A DNA stretch of 64,000 nt, taken from Fodinibius sp034521915. Its GTDB lineage: Bacteria > Bacteroidota > Rhodothermia > Balneolales > Balneolaceae. Position 1 is the stretch's first letter; the number at the start of each line of letters is the position of its first letter. Below, piece after piece: positions 16,251 through 24,295 of this stretch. Below the pieces are notes generated by a model, which saw only the letters and a list, made by a program, of their open reading frames with translations, was not told the DNA's origin and did no database searches. The stretch is from positions 1 through 64,000 of the forward strand of contig NZ_JAXHLU010000021.1 of the NCBI RefSeq assembly GCF_034521915.1, in the 5' to 3' direction. The translations under genes were made by a program, and so were the position numbers.

Positions 16251-17840
16251 ATGAAAGAAGAAAGAGGGAGCATGAGCGCAGAAAATACAGGGCATTGGCG
16301 TCCACTGCCACTGGGATATTTACTGGAAGAATATGGGTTATTTAATAAAAAGGTAGCACTGTTACTGGTTTTATGGCTCGTCTTATTTGTACTCAGTTTT
16401 ATTTCCGTAATTTACTGGATACCCCAAGACTGGGATACATTAGCCAATACGAGTCAGGCAATTTCGCTTTTTCTGTTGTTTTATCCCCCGCTTTTAATAT
16501 CAAATTTATTACTGTTTTGGTTGGGATTTGAATGGGGATTTATTCCTGCATACCTCTCAACATTTATGGTAGCCTTGGCTTTTAATATGCCTACCCAGTG
16601 GTCTATACTTTTTGGTATAGCGGTTGTTTTAGGGATGGCAATTTTTGCGGTGGTATATTATAGCACTCATTTTCATTACACGTTAGACAGTGTTACCCAT
16701 TTAGCATTTTTTGTAGGTGTTGCACTGGTAGCCTCAATGGCGTCCTCATTGGGATCCTTAATTTGGAGCCATGTTCAGAGCCTGACAATTGAAGAAACAC
16801 TCATTGCTTGGCAAAGTTGGTGGACCGGTACATTCCTTCAGCTCATATTTATTAATGCTCCTATTCTTTTTTTGGTTGGCGATAGAATAGAGCGCGTTAA
16901 GGATAAATATTTTGATGTCCCCGACCGACCTGAAATTTCACTGGGATGGGTGTATAGCGCGATTATATCTGTAGTTACTGTACTGGTTATTTTTATTCTT
17001 TCGGCCGAACAGTTGGGTACCCTGCGAATAGAAGAAGCACTTAGAAATACCTCTTCAAGTTTGGCAAATGAGATTTTAAGTGCTTCGCAAACATTTGAGT
17101 TAACAGCTTGGATTGCCATAGTGATTCTATTAGCTGCTGGGTTGGGGGGCATCCGATTGGTTGAGGGCTGGAATAAAACGCTAAAAGATCAGGTACGGAT
17201 AAAGAGAGCGCTAATAGCAGAAATCCATCACCGTGTTAAGAATAATATGCAGTTAGTATCGGGACTTATTGAGCTGCAGCTTCAAAATTCAGATAACCAG
17301 GTTGTGCAAAAGGAGTTGAGAAAAAGCCATTCTCGTATTTATTCGATGGGCAAAGTCCATGAACAGACGTATCAGCACGAAGATGCTGCTGATGTAAAAA
17401 TGGATGTTTATGTTGAGAGCATTGTAAAGCAAGTGCAAGCAAATTTTGGAGAGATTGACGGAGCTCGATTTAAGTTGGTTTGCTCTTCTTTTAAACTGAC
17501 TATTAGCCAGGCGGTAACCTTTGGATTATTGCTCAACGAGCTGTTGACTCTTATCTGTAGACACGAATACAGTCACGCCAATAAAGACACTGAAATTTCA
17601 ATAAGTGTAGAAGGAACTGAGAATCAGGTAAGAACGAAATTTCAGGGCATTTCTAAGCCTTTTGAGATTGCAGTTGCTGATTCATTGGATGGTACGTTGA
17701 TTAGGAAGCTTACCAAACAGCTTAATACCGAGTTACATCGTATTGAAGATCAGGAAGAAGTTATAAACTTGGAATTTACCTTTGATAAAAAAGATTCTCC
17801 ATCGTATTTCAATTCCTGGAACCCTGCAAATAACAGTTAA
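16251..17840 (+). CDS. MASE1-like membrane histidine kinase homologue with degraded ATP-binding domain
   Basis: A 529-residue protein with about eight N-terminal membrane segments (residues ~25-300), resembling a MASE1-type sensor. A HisKA_2/HWE-type dimerisation helix follows, with the phospho-acceptor region EIHHRVKNNMQLVSGLIELQ at 325-344 (H326/H327). The C-terminal HATPase domain is unusual. The N-box reads LLLNELLTLICRHEYS where the family has NELVTNALKH, the DNGxG box reads FQGIS, and the GLxL box reads DSLDGTL. The domain may therefore not bind ATP normally. The ATG at 16251 has AAGG nine bases upstream; another ATG at 16272, with AGAGGGAG before it, is an alternative start. No response regulator is adjacent. 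Confidence 0.85.
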   Translation: MKEERGSMSAENTGHWRPLPLGYLLEEYGLFNKKVALLLVLWLVLFVLSFISVIYWIPQDWDTLANTSQAISLFLLFYPPLLISNLLLFWLGFEWGFIPAYLSTFMVALAFNMPTQWSILFGIAVVLGMAIFAVVYYSTHFHYTLDSVTHLAFFVGVALVASMASSLGSLIWSHVQSLTIEETLIAWQSWWTGTFLQLIFINAPILFLVGDRIERVKDKYFDVPDRPEISLGWVYSAIISVVTVLVIFILSAEQLGTLRIEEALRNTSSSLANEILSASQTFELTAWIAIVILLAAGLGGIRLVEGWNKTLKDQVRIKRALIAEIHHRVKNNMQLVSGLIELQLQNSDNQVVQKELRKSHSRIYSMGKVHEQTYQHEDAADVKMDVYVESIVKQVQANFGEIDGARFKLVCSSFKLTISQAVTFGLLLNELLTLICRHEYSHANKDTEISISVEGTENQVRTKFQGISKPFEIAVADSLDGTLIRKLTKQLNTELHRIEDQEEVINLEFTFDKKDSPSYFNSWNPANNS

Positions 17841-17873
17841 GTCTCAATATCATATGGTATTGTATTTAATAGC

Positions 17874-18695
17874 TTACTGCTTTTGACTTTTGCCAGTCAT
17901 GGGAACAAACCGTACCGGCATCTTTTGCTCTCTTTTTATTTCTCCGTCTTTTGTTTTGGTAACCTTTGTCAAAACCTGACTGTCATCAACATTACCAACA
18001 GGAGCTACCAATACGCCATCGGGAGCCAACTGATTAATTAATGGTTGAGGGATTTCCTCAGGGGCTGCTGTTAAAATAATCTTATCAAATGGTGCGTGCT
18101 CCGGCCATCCTTTGTAGCCGTCCCCAATTTTTGTTGTAATGGTATGATATCCCAATATTTCAAATCGCTTGATTGCCTGATCAGCCAGTGGTTTTACAAT
18201 TTCTATCGTATAAACATGGGGAGTAAGTTCTGATAAAACGGCCGCCTGATAACCACTGCCCGTACCGATTTCCAGCACCTTTTCACCTGCTTCAATATCC
18301 AGCAGATCTGTCATATAGGCTACTATTAAGGGTTGTGAAATCGTTTGGTCATATCCGATAGGGAGGGGACGATTTTCGTAAGCATATTCCTGATAGTTTT
18401 TGGGTACAAAAAAGTGCCGTGGAACATGGCGCATGGCCTCCAATACTTTTTCATCATCTATAATCTTACGGTTTTCAATACCTTGCTCGACCATCTCGTG
18501 CCGTTCATCCTGGCGCTGATCAAAACGAGGTCGTTCCCATTCTACGGTATCAGTTGCAACTGTATCTAAAGTCTGTGGTGCGGGCAAATGGTCGGCGGAC
18601 AGAGGTGCGGGATCGTCGAATGTAAACCATATCCCTGCAGCTGTTATCAGTAAAATGAGAAAACTATTGAGCGTTTTCATAAAAGTGATATTCAT
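17874..18695 (-). CDS. pcm: protein-L-isoaspartate O-methyltransferase, exported form
   Basis: A 273-residue PCMT-family methyltransferase with an added N-terminal membrane or signal segment (FLILLITAAGIWFTF, about 11-26) not found in cytosolic Pcm. The core shows PRHFFVPKNYQEYAYENRPL, then GYDQTISQPLIVAYMTDLL, and the SAM-binding motif VLEIGTGSGYQAAVLSEL. KIILTAAPEEIPQPLINQL and GVLVAPVG complete the fold. The family repairs isoaspartyl residues in aged proteins. The leader implies action at or across the membrane, which is inferred. A second ATG at 18680 is possible. Confidence 0.9.
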   Translation of the reverse strand: MNITFMKTLNSFLILLITAAGIWFTFDDPAPLSADHLPAPQTLDTVATDTVEWERPRFDQRQDERHEMVEQGIENRKIIDDEKVLEAMRHVPRHFFVPKNYQEYAYENRPLPIGYDQTISQPLIVAYMTDLLDIEAGEKVLEIGTGSGYQAAVLSELTPHVYTIEIVKPLADQAIKRFEILGYHTITTKIGDGYKGWPEHAPFDKIILTAAPEEIPQPLINQLAPDGVLVAPVGNVDDSQVLTKVTKTKDGEIKREQKMPVRFVPMTGKSQKQ

Positions 18696-18817
18696 TTATC
18701 TGGATTATAAAAACATAGTATCATTAATAGTTCGTTCAAAATATGGTAGTTATTTGCCTTTCCGCCCTTCAAAACCTAAAATTGAGCACAGGTCAATGGG
18801 CAATAAATAGGTGCTTT

Positions 18818-20473
18818 ATGGATTTTCAAGAACTTCAGCAAAAAATTGATTACGCGCGAACAACTTCTAATCAATTACCACCTTTGTCATTTCAGGATAT
18901 CCCGGAGTTATTACAACAACGTGCGGATAATGACCGCAATTATTTGACCTATATTGATGAAAATGACAACAGGACAGAGGTCAGTTATGCTGAATTTTAT
19001 CAACATGTGCTAAACTGCGCTAGGTTAATGCAGAATCATGGGCTTAGCCACGGCGATCGCATTGCTACGATCTCACATAATCACTGGCACACCGTTGTGC
19101 AGTATTTTGCTGCGTGGTTATTGGGATTAGTAGTTGTGCCTATTAATTTGGGAGAAGATGATGAGCGCATTGCTTATATCCTTGAAAATGGAGAAGTAGA
19201 GCTGGCATTTGTACGCACTGAATACCGAGAGCGATTTCGGGGGATTCTGGAATCGTATAAGTATTTGAAAAATGTTGAGTGGATTATCTGTGAGGGAGAG
19301 ACCGAAAATTTCACGAAGGAGAAGGGAGATCTTGAACTTCCTGACGATGCTTTAGGTGAATCTGAAGCTCTGATTGTCTTTACATCGGGAACCACCGGTG
19401 CGCCCAAAGGGGTAGTGTTAAGCCAGCGTAATTTACTTGAAGATGCCCGCAGTATTGCTGATTGGCATAATATTGACGATCAAACACGCATGATGTGCGT
19501 GTTGCCGATCCATCATGTGAACGGTACGGTAGTTACTTTGATCACCCCATATTTTGCCGGGGGTTCTGTAGTACTTAACCTAAAGTTTAGAACCAGCCGC
19601 TTTTTCCCCATTATCAAAGAAGAGGAGGTTCATATCGTGAGTGTAGTACCTACTTTGCTGCAGTATCTCAATAATTATTATGCGGATAAAGAGGTGCCCG
19701 GTACCTCAACTTTGAAGCACGTAATTTGTGGTGCGGGACCCTTGACCATTAAAGTGGCTGAAACATTCGAAAGTCGCTTTGGTATTCCCATAATTCACGG
19801 CTACGGACTTTCGGAGACGACCTGCTATTCTTGTTTTCTTCCTGTTGATCTGGATGAAGAAGAACATCAAAAGTGGATTGCTGATTATGGATACCCGAGT
19901 ATTGGCGTGCCTATTCCGGCAAATGAGATGGCTATTCACGATGAAGACGGAAATAAGCTGGAGGAAGAGGAGCGCGGAGAAATTGTGATTCGCGGTGTAA
20001 ATGTAATGATTGAATATTATAATAACCGGGAAGCCAATGAAGAAACCTTCAAAAACGGATGGTTTAGAAGTGGGGATGAGGGATTCTATGCCAATGATGA
20101 GGAAGGCCGTCCCTACTTTTTTATTACCGGTCGGTTGAAAGAGCTGATTATCCGTGGTGGCGTAAATCTTGCACCCCTCGAAATTGATGAAGTAATCAAT
20201 AAGGCGCCGGGTGTAAAGGCAGGTATTGCTGTAGGTTTTGAAAATGACTGGTACGGCGAAGAAGTAGGTGCCTATGTAGAGCTTAAAGAGGGAGCAGAGG
20301 AGGATGAGGAAGCTATTTTAGAGTACTGCCGCGACCATCTGCCATTTTCGAAGTCACCGAAAGTTGTTGTTTTTGGGGATAAAATTCCGGTGACCTCAAC
20401 GGGTAAATATCAGCGCCGAAAAGTAACGCACCATTTCGAACAGTGGAAAGACGTGCAGTTTCGGAAGGAATAG
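18818..20473 (+). CDS. AMP-forming acyl-CoA synthetase
   Basis: An adenylate-forming enzyme of 551 residues from the ATG at 18818, which has AGGTG six bases upstream; an upstream start at 18743 would add an unconvincing 25 residues. A P-loop-like IVFTSGTTGAPKGVVLSQ, the GYGLSETTCYS adenosine motif, FRSGDEGF and the hinge GRLKELIIRGGVNLAPLEID are present, plus the catalytic Lys in STGKYQRRKV. It activates a carboxylic acid to its CoA ester; the substrate cannot be read from sequence. Location before beta-oxidation genes suggests a fatty or related acid. PaaK is unlikely because PaaK is about 430 residues with different motifs. Confidence 0.88.
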   Translation: MDFQELQQKIDYARTTSNQLPPLSFQDIPELLQQRADNDRNYLTYIDENDNRTEVSYAEFYQHVLNCARLMQNHGLSHGDRIATISHNHWHTVVQYFAAWLLGLVVVPINLGEDDERIAYILENGEVELAFVRTEYRERFRGILESYKYLKNVEWIICEGETENFTKEKGDLELPDDALGESEALIVFTSGTTGAPKGVVLSQRNLLEDARSIADWHNIDDQTRMMCVLPIHHVNGTVVTLITPYFAGGSVVLNLKFRTSRFFPIIKEEEVHIVSVVPTLLQYLNNYYADKEVPGTSTLKHVICGAGPLTIKVAETFESRFGIPIIHGYGLSETTCYSCFLPVDLDEEEHQKWIADYGYPSIGVPIPANEMAIHDEDGNKLEEEERGEIVIRGVNVMIEYYNNREANEETFKNGWFRSGDEGFYANDEEGRPYFFITGRLKELIIRGGVNLAPLEIDEVINKAPGVKAGIAVGFENDWYGEEVGAYVELKEGAEEDEEAILEYCRDHLPFSKSPKVVVFGDKIPVTSTGKYQRRKVTHHFEQWKDVQFRKE

Positions 20474-20476
20474 TGG

Positions 20477-20970
20477 CATTGAGCTCGGAGCCTGGAGCTT
20501 TGGGCAAGATGAATAGGAGACAATTTTTGAATTATTTATACATATTAACATCAAGAGAGGAAAATTATGAGTCAATTTCGATTCCAAGATTTCACTATTT
20601 GGCAAAATGCGATAGAATTGACAGATGAACTCTTTGATTTAGCAGATAACTTGGAAGCTGATAAAAAGTTTAGATTTGCCGAGCAGCTAAGAGGTGCTGT
20701 TATGAGTATCACGAATAATATTTCAGAAGGTGCAGGATCAAATTCAAAGAAAGATTTTGCACGGTTTCTTAGTTATTCAAGAAAATCATGCTTTGAAACA
20801 GCTAATATTTTAATTCTTATGGAGAAACGTGGTTATATGTCTTTCGATATTTTAGCAGGACAACTTGCGGAACTGGAAATTCTTAGCAAGATGATAACTA
20901 ATTTTCGAAAATCGCTCTTAAACAATTAGTGGGTTTAACGCTCCAAGCCCTTTATTCCTTGCTCTAAGCG
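20477..20970. repeat. inverted GAGC-type repeat arms bracketing four-helix-bundle gene 1
   Basis: The left arm at 20477-20510 (GAGCTCGGAGCCTGGAGCTT, then TGGGCAAG) and right arm at 20938-20970 (ACGCTCCAAGCCCTTTATTC, then CTTGCTCTAAGCG) are inverted relative to one another. Between them lies the complete small gene at 20567. This is the same architecture as at 26675-27170, with a different arm word. Confidence 0.55.
20567..20929 (+). CDS. four-helix-bundle protein, S23/23S rRNA intervening-protein family (copy 1)
   Basis: A 120-residue protein with family landmarks FQDFTIWQNAIELTDELF, FRFAEQLRGAVMSITNNISEG and SKKDFARFLSYSRKSC. These match the four-helix-bundle family related to the proteins encoded in 23S rRNA intervening sequences and to Avd of diversity-generating retroelements. 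The biochemical role of the free-standing members is unknown. GAGAGG lies seven bases before the ATG. It is inserted after an acyl-CoA ligase gene and is flanked by inverted repeat arms. Copy 2 at 26764 is clearly related but diverged. Confidence 0.9.
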   Translation: MSQFRFQDFTIWQNAIELTDELFDLADNLEADKKFRFAEQLRGAVMSITNNISEGAGSNSKKDFARFLSYSRKSCFETANILILMEKRGYMSFDILAGQLAELEILSKMITNFRKSLLNN

Positions 20971-21064
20971 ATATGAAAACAATAAAACTTGCTCCTCTCT
21001 TCGTTATTAATTAAAGTTGAAAAAAGGATCATCTACACCACGGAACAAAAAGCAAGAGGTCACT

Positions 21065-21781
21065 ATGGCTCATTCACTCGATCTAGATCTTTTTACACAC
21101 CTTCAATCTGATTTTGAATCCCAGCAGTATAAAATATTGGCTGGACTCAAATCCATTTCTGATGACTTTCAGATGAATAAAATTTATCCGCATCTGAGTC
21201 ATCTGGTTGAACTCTACACCACCTTGGATGATATTTTGAATCGACTGCAGGATCTGCGGGATGAATTTCCAAAGCGTATCAAAAAGATCGATTTTGTTAA
21301 TGAGGTTATTGAGCACGAAGTGGTATTTGTGGATGGATCTGATCTTTCAAAAGTAGAGGATCTGATCGAATGGGGACTGCCATTGATCAAAGCAAAAATT
21401 GAGGAGGGGAAAACGATTTATGAATTTGTGAATGATGAAATCAAGCTCGAAGAAGTCGGTATTGTTCCTAATTATACGGATGAGGGATACTTTTTTGTAC
21501 CGGATAACGAGGAGTCGAAACTCTTGCTATATCAATATGAACTAACTGTTTTTGAAAGTTCGCAGGATAAGTATCGATCGCTTAAAACAGCTTTTTTAAA
21601 AGGATTGGAACAAGGCGGTGCATATCGTTCACCGAATGCTATTAAGCTGGATCTGATTGATGAAAATAAAGAATTACCCAACCCGGCTACTTTTGTGTTC
21701 AATACTGATCTGAACTTTCCGTTTCGGGAGACGATTTTTCCCGTAACTAAGCGGAAGTTATTGCAGCAGCTTTATGAGTAA
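21065..21781 (+). CDS. protein of unknown function
   Basis: I do not recognise this 238-residue protein. It begins MAHSLDLDLF at an ATG preceded by AAGAGGTC; a start at 21017 would add 16 residues without support. It is acidic and soluble, with no signal peptide or membrane segment. Helical, charged N-terminal half (residues 10-110) and a more mixed C-terminal half ending FPFRETIFPVTKRKLLQQLYE. Placement between acyl-CoA-metabolism genes gives no clear clue, but it may be co-transcribed with the upstream ligase. Confidence 0.8.
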   Translation: MAHSLDLDLFTHLQSDFESQQYKILAGLKSISDDFQMNKIYPHLSHLVELYTTLDDILNRLQDLRDEFPKRIKKIDFVNEVIEHEVVFVDGSDLSKVEDLIEWGLPLIKAKIEEGKTIYEFVNDEIKLEEVGIVPNYTDEGYFFVPDNEESKLLLYQYELTVFESSQDKYRSLKTAFLKGLEQGGAYRSPNAIKLDLIDENKELPNPATFVFNTDLNFPFRETIFPVTKRKLLQQLYE

Positions 21782-21782
21782 T

Positions 21783-21850
21783 TAAGTAGAGAGTCAATAG
21801 TAGAAAGTATTAGGGCGCACTTTGAACTTTTGACTTAATACTTTCTACTG
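21783..21850. repeat. intergenic inverted repeat, GTAGAAAGT family, empty form
   Basis: TAAGTAGAGAGTCAATAGTA... on the left pairs with ...TTGACTTAATACTTTCTACTG on the right, with a GC-rich tip. It lies between two convergent stop codons (21781 and 21845) and could also act as a two-way terminator-like hairpin. Confidence 0.65.
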
Positions 21851-22273
21851 ATCCACTATCGCCAGTGTACACCGAGATACACATACCAATTTTTCTTCCT
21901 TGTTATAAATTTTTGTCTCCCAGACCTGAGTTTGACGTCCGTTGTGGATGGGATGAGAAATGCCTAAAACTGTTTCTCCTTTTTTGGCAGCACGTACATG
22001 ATTGGCATTGATTTCAACCCCCACTGCTGTTTTACCTTCTTCCTCTATGTTTAGCCAGGCTCCGACGGATGCCAGCGTTTCGGCCAGAGCAACAGAGGCT
22101 CCGCCATGAAGTAATCCGAAGGGCTGAACAGTATTTTCATTGACCGGCATCGTGGCTTTTACTTCATCAGACTTGAAGGATGTAAACGATATACCGAGAG
22201 CATCGCCCATATTTTTTTCAGAGATTGAAAGAAATTTTTCTACTCGTTTTTCAATATTCGGTTGGATATACAT
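21845..22273 (-). CDS. hotdog-fold acyl-CoA thioesterase, MenI/YdiI-like
   Basis: A 142-residue hotdog thioesterase. QPFGLLHGGASVALAETLAS carries the family's HGG turn and the catalytic acid as Glu (LAETLAS), which is the YdiI/MenI arrangement rather than the Asp of PaaI. GKTAVGVEINANHVRAAKKG and GRQTQVWETKIY follow as in that family. Known members hydrolyse aromatic or fatty acyl-CoA, including dihydroxynaphthoyl-CoA in menaquinone synthesis. No men genes are nearby, so a general CoA-recovery role beside beta-oxidation is as likely. Confidence 0.87.
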   Translation of the reverse strand: MYIQPNIEKRVEKFLSISEKNMGDALGISFTSFKSDEVKATMPVNENTVQPFGLLHGGASVALAETLASVGAWLNIEEEGKTAVGVEINANHVRAAKKGETVLGISHPIHNGRQTQVWETKIYNKEEKLVCVSRCTLAIVDQ

Positions 22274-22414
22274 AAATGATTCTGTTACAATTGATTAGTG
22301 GGTGTGAAGGTAATTATAAAATTGGAAGAAAAAATTTAAATAGACTTTTAAATCATCCACAATAGTTTAAATTATTAGTTAAGAACGTCATCAACAATTA
22401 AATAGCGTACCGTT

Positions 22415-24223
22415 ATGGCTTATGATCCAACTACTATTATTGATGAGATTGAGAAAGGCACTCAAAAGCATGATAAAGATGTATTCATTTCTACGAAAAG
22501 GAATGGAGAATGGGTAGAAACGAGCAACGCTGAATTTAAGGAAAAGGTGCGAAATTTAGCACTGGGGTTGTATGAGCTCGGCGTGCGTGCCGGTGATAAA
22601 GTGAGTCTCCATTCCGAAAACAGTGCTGAATGGGTAATTTGTGATCAGGCAATTCTTTCGTTGGGAGCGGTGAACGTGCCGATTTATACAACTCAGCCCG
22701 GAGAACAGATTAAGTATATACTCGAGAATTCTGAGACTAAAGTGCATATTGTTTCGAACGATGAACTTTTTGCTGATACGAAGCCTATCATCAAAGATAT
22801 TACCAACGTAAAAGCAATTATTTCGATTTTCGGATCGAAGCATGACAAGCTCAAAGAGTTTGAAGAGATCACGGAAATGGGCGCGAAGAAACATCAGGAT
22901 AATCCTGAGCTTTATGAGGAATTGCGATCAAAAGTGCAGCCGGATGATCTGGCTTCCCTAATTTATACATCCGGCACGACCGGAGATCCCAAAGGAGTAA
23001 TGTTAACGCATAATAACATTGCATCAAATCTGCTGGCCTCGCTGGAGCGCGTGCCTTTTGATGAGACCGTCCGGGAGCACGAAAGAATGTTGTCTTATCT
23101 GCCGCTGTCTCATGTGTTTGAGCGGATGATCACTTATATGTATCTGAGTATGGGATATCCCATTTACTACATCGAAGATGTGGATGAAATTCGAGATGAT
23201 TTTGAATATGTGAAACCCTATTACTTTGCTACGGTGCCCCGGTTGCTGGAAAAAATCCATACGGGCATTAAAGTGAAGGGACAGGAAATGAGCGGACTCA
23301 AAAAGCAACTGTACTACTGGGCGATAAACAGGGCAGAAGAATACGATCCTGAAAACCCACCGAGCGGTTTGGATGCCATTAAGCACAAAATTGCCGATAA
23401 GCTGGTGTATTCGAAAATTCGTGATCTATTCGGTGGAAATCTTCTTGGTATGGTGAGTGGTGGTGCAGCTCTGTCAGATAATTTATTCCGGTTTATGAAT
23501 GCGATGGGACTTATTTGTATGCAGGGATACGGACTAACGGAAACATCGCCGGTTCTGTCTGTGCATGATAAAGACCACATGCGGATAGGCAGTTCGGGTC
23601 CGCCCTTATCGAATGTGGATATCAAAATTGCTGATGACGGTGAGATTCTTGCGAAAGGCCCTAATGTGATGGAAGGGTATTACAACAATCCCGAAAAAAC
23701 AGACGAGGTTTTTACAGAGGACGGCTGGTTTATGACAGGTGATGTGGGTAAGCTTGAAGATAACTATCTGTTTATAACAGATCGCAAGAAGTCAGTCTTC
23801 AAACTCTCTACCGGAAAATATGTGGCACCGCAGACTATTGAGAATCTTTTAACCGAAAGTGGGTTTATTGATCAGGCTGTTGTAATCGGATACCAGCGAA
23901 AATTTTGCTCGGCATTGATTGTGCCCGATTATGGAAATGCCAAAAAGTGGTTGAAAGGACGTGGTAAATCCGTTTCGGATCCCGCAAATGAAGATCCCGA
24001 AATTCGAAGGCTTATGCAGCGCGAAGTCGATAAAGTGAATAAGCAGCTTTCACCTTGGGAGACGGTTAAGAAGTTTGTTCTGCTGGAGACGCCTTTCTCA
24101 ATTGAGTCCGGCGAACTCACGCCAACCCTGAAAACTAAACGTCCCGTTGTGAAAGAACGTTATGAAGATGAAATCGAGTCGATGTACCAAGATGGGGAGC
24201 AGAAAGCAAAAGCTGAAAAATAA
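22415..24223 (+). CDS. long-chain fatty-acid--CoA ligase (FAA1/FadD15-type)
   Basis: A 602-residue long-chain acyl-CoA synthetase. The AMP-binding loop is LIYTSGTTGDPKGVMLTH; YLPLSHVFERMITYMYLSMG, MQGYGLTETSPV and WFMTGDVGKL are diagnostic for the FAA1 group. SVFKLSTGKYVAPQTIENLL is the C-terminal hinge region. It activates long-chain fatty acids for beta-oxidation or lipid synthesis. It is followed after 72 bases by the FadN-type gene, and the two probably form one transcriptional unit with the downstream thiolase. Confidence 0.93.
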   Translation: MAYDPTTIIDEIEKGTQKHDKDVFISTKRNGEWVETSNAEFKEKVRNLALGLYELGVRAGDKVSLHSENSAEWVICDQAILSLGAVNVPIYTTQPGEQIKYILENSETKVHIVSNDELFADTKPIIKDITNVKAIISIFGSKHDKLKEFEEITEMGAKKHQDNPELYEELRSKVQPDDLASLIYTSGTTGDPKGVMLTHNNIASNLLASLERVPFDETVREHERMLSYLPLSHVFERMITYMYLSMGYPIYYIEDVDEIRDDFEYVKPYYFATVPRLLEKIHTGIKVKGQEMSGLKKQLYYWAINRAEEYDPENPPSGLDAIKHKIADKLVYSKIRDLFGGNLLGMVSGGAALSDNLFRFMNAMGLICMQGYGLTETSPVLSVHDKDHMRIGSSGPPLSNVDIKIADDGEILAKGPNVMEGYYNNPEKTDEVFTEDGWFMTGDVGKLEDNYLFITDRKKSVFKLSTGKYVAPQTIENLLTESGFIDQAVVIGYQRKFCSALIVPDYGNAKKWLKGRGKSVSDPANEDPEIRRLMQREVDKVNKQLSPWETVKKFVLLETPFSIESGELTPTLKTKRPVVKERYEDEIESMYQDGEQKAKAEK

Positions 24224-24295
24224 ATATTTTTAATTTCTGGTGATTTTGTGAGATTAATATATAAGTAGTAATAAAAATATTATACGATAATTTTT

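Noticed and set aside
17845..17870. Terminator hairpin CAATATCATATGGTATTG between the convergent kinase and pcm genes
   Set aside because: The stem is only five base pairs and has no T-run.
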